The notes under the pieces were generated by a model, which saw only the letters and a list, made by a program, of their open reading frames with translations, had not been told where the DNA came from and did not search any database. A stretch of 5,874 nucleotides of DNA, taken from NCBI GenBank assembly GCA_034428635.1, contig DAOUHR010000150.1, positions 1 to 5,874 of the forward strand, in the 5' to 3' direction. Shown piece by piece: positions 5,781 through 5,874 of the stretch. Both the position numbers and the translations under genes were made by a program. The stretch comes from Bin22 sp034428635. GTDB lineage: Bacteria; Chloroflexota; Dehalococcoidia; Lucifugimonadales; UBA3495. The stretch's first letter is position 1; the number at the start of each line of letters is the position of its first letter.

Positions 5781-5874
5781 GTGGTCAGAGAGAAATTTAC
5801 GGTCCGGCTGACGCCGGAGGAACGGGACCAGTTGGAGCATATGATCCGGGCAGGGAAGAGTTCTGCCAGGGTCA
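5781..5874 (+). CDS. IS630-type transposase, N-terminal 31 codons, runs off the window
   Basis: The frame opens after TGA at 5769-5771, and GTG 5781 is the only early start. It is preceded by GAGG at 5770-5773 with 7-base spacing. The visible product begins VVREKFTVRLTPEERDQLE and continues with HMIRAGKSSARV. This is the characteristic opening of IS630-family (Tc1/mariner-related) proteins: a short strand, then 'LTPEER..LE..I..GK.SAR', the first part of the helix-turn-helix DNA-binding region. In intact elements RARILL usually follows, and the DDE catalytic domain lies several hundred bases further on, beyond the window. The gene points away from the minus-strand operon. Whether the element is complete cannot be judged. 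Confidence 0.75.
   Translation, partial: MVREKFTVRLTPEERDQLEHMIRAGKSSARV

Overview
The window looks like bacterial chromosome from a GC-rich organism. Two lipoproteins carry long Pro/Thr/Ser-rich linkers behind their lipobox cysteine, and a chelatase-like sequence precedes a thioredoxin-like [2Fe-2S] ferredoxin in the same frame. Together these suggest Chloroflexota (Dehalococcoidia or SAR202-like), but this is inference from style, not a marker gene.

Left part (1-3812, plus strand): a tightly packed operon. It opens with the end of a CbiX-like (sirohydrochlorin cobalt/ferrochelatase-type) reading frame that runs into a [2Fe-2S] ferredoxin domain but is cut by an in-frame TAG at 120-122. Then come a complete BtuF/FepB-type lipoprotein, a BtuC/FecCD-type permease and a BtuD/FecE-type ATPase. 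The three transport genes form a complete class II importer for a corrinoid, heme or iron-siderophore. The chelatase-ferredoxin neighbour favours a corrinoid/cobalt or tetrapyrrole role, but substrate cannot be read from sequence.

Middle (3813-4061): a gene-free stretch between converging operons. It has two overlapping, mutually exclusive hairpins and a short direct repeat, with no clear T-tract terminator.

Right part (4062-5627, minus strand): the wreck of a peptide/nickel-type (Dpp/Opp/Nik) importer. The substrate-binding lipoprotein has a good signal peptide, then a frameshift, and stops after about the first quarter of the family length. It abuts directly an intact DppC/NikC-like permease. 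The usual partner permease (DppB/NikB) and the two ATPases are absent, so an internal deletion at about 4957-4985 is likely.

Right edge (5781-5874, plus strand): the first 31 codons of an IS630-type transposase, divergent from the damaged operon. A mobile element thus lies beside the decaying locus. I found no novel defence or other undescribed system; the most notable points are the nonsense codon in the chelatase-ferredoxin gene and the collapsed importer.
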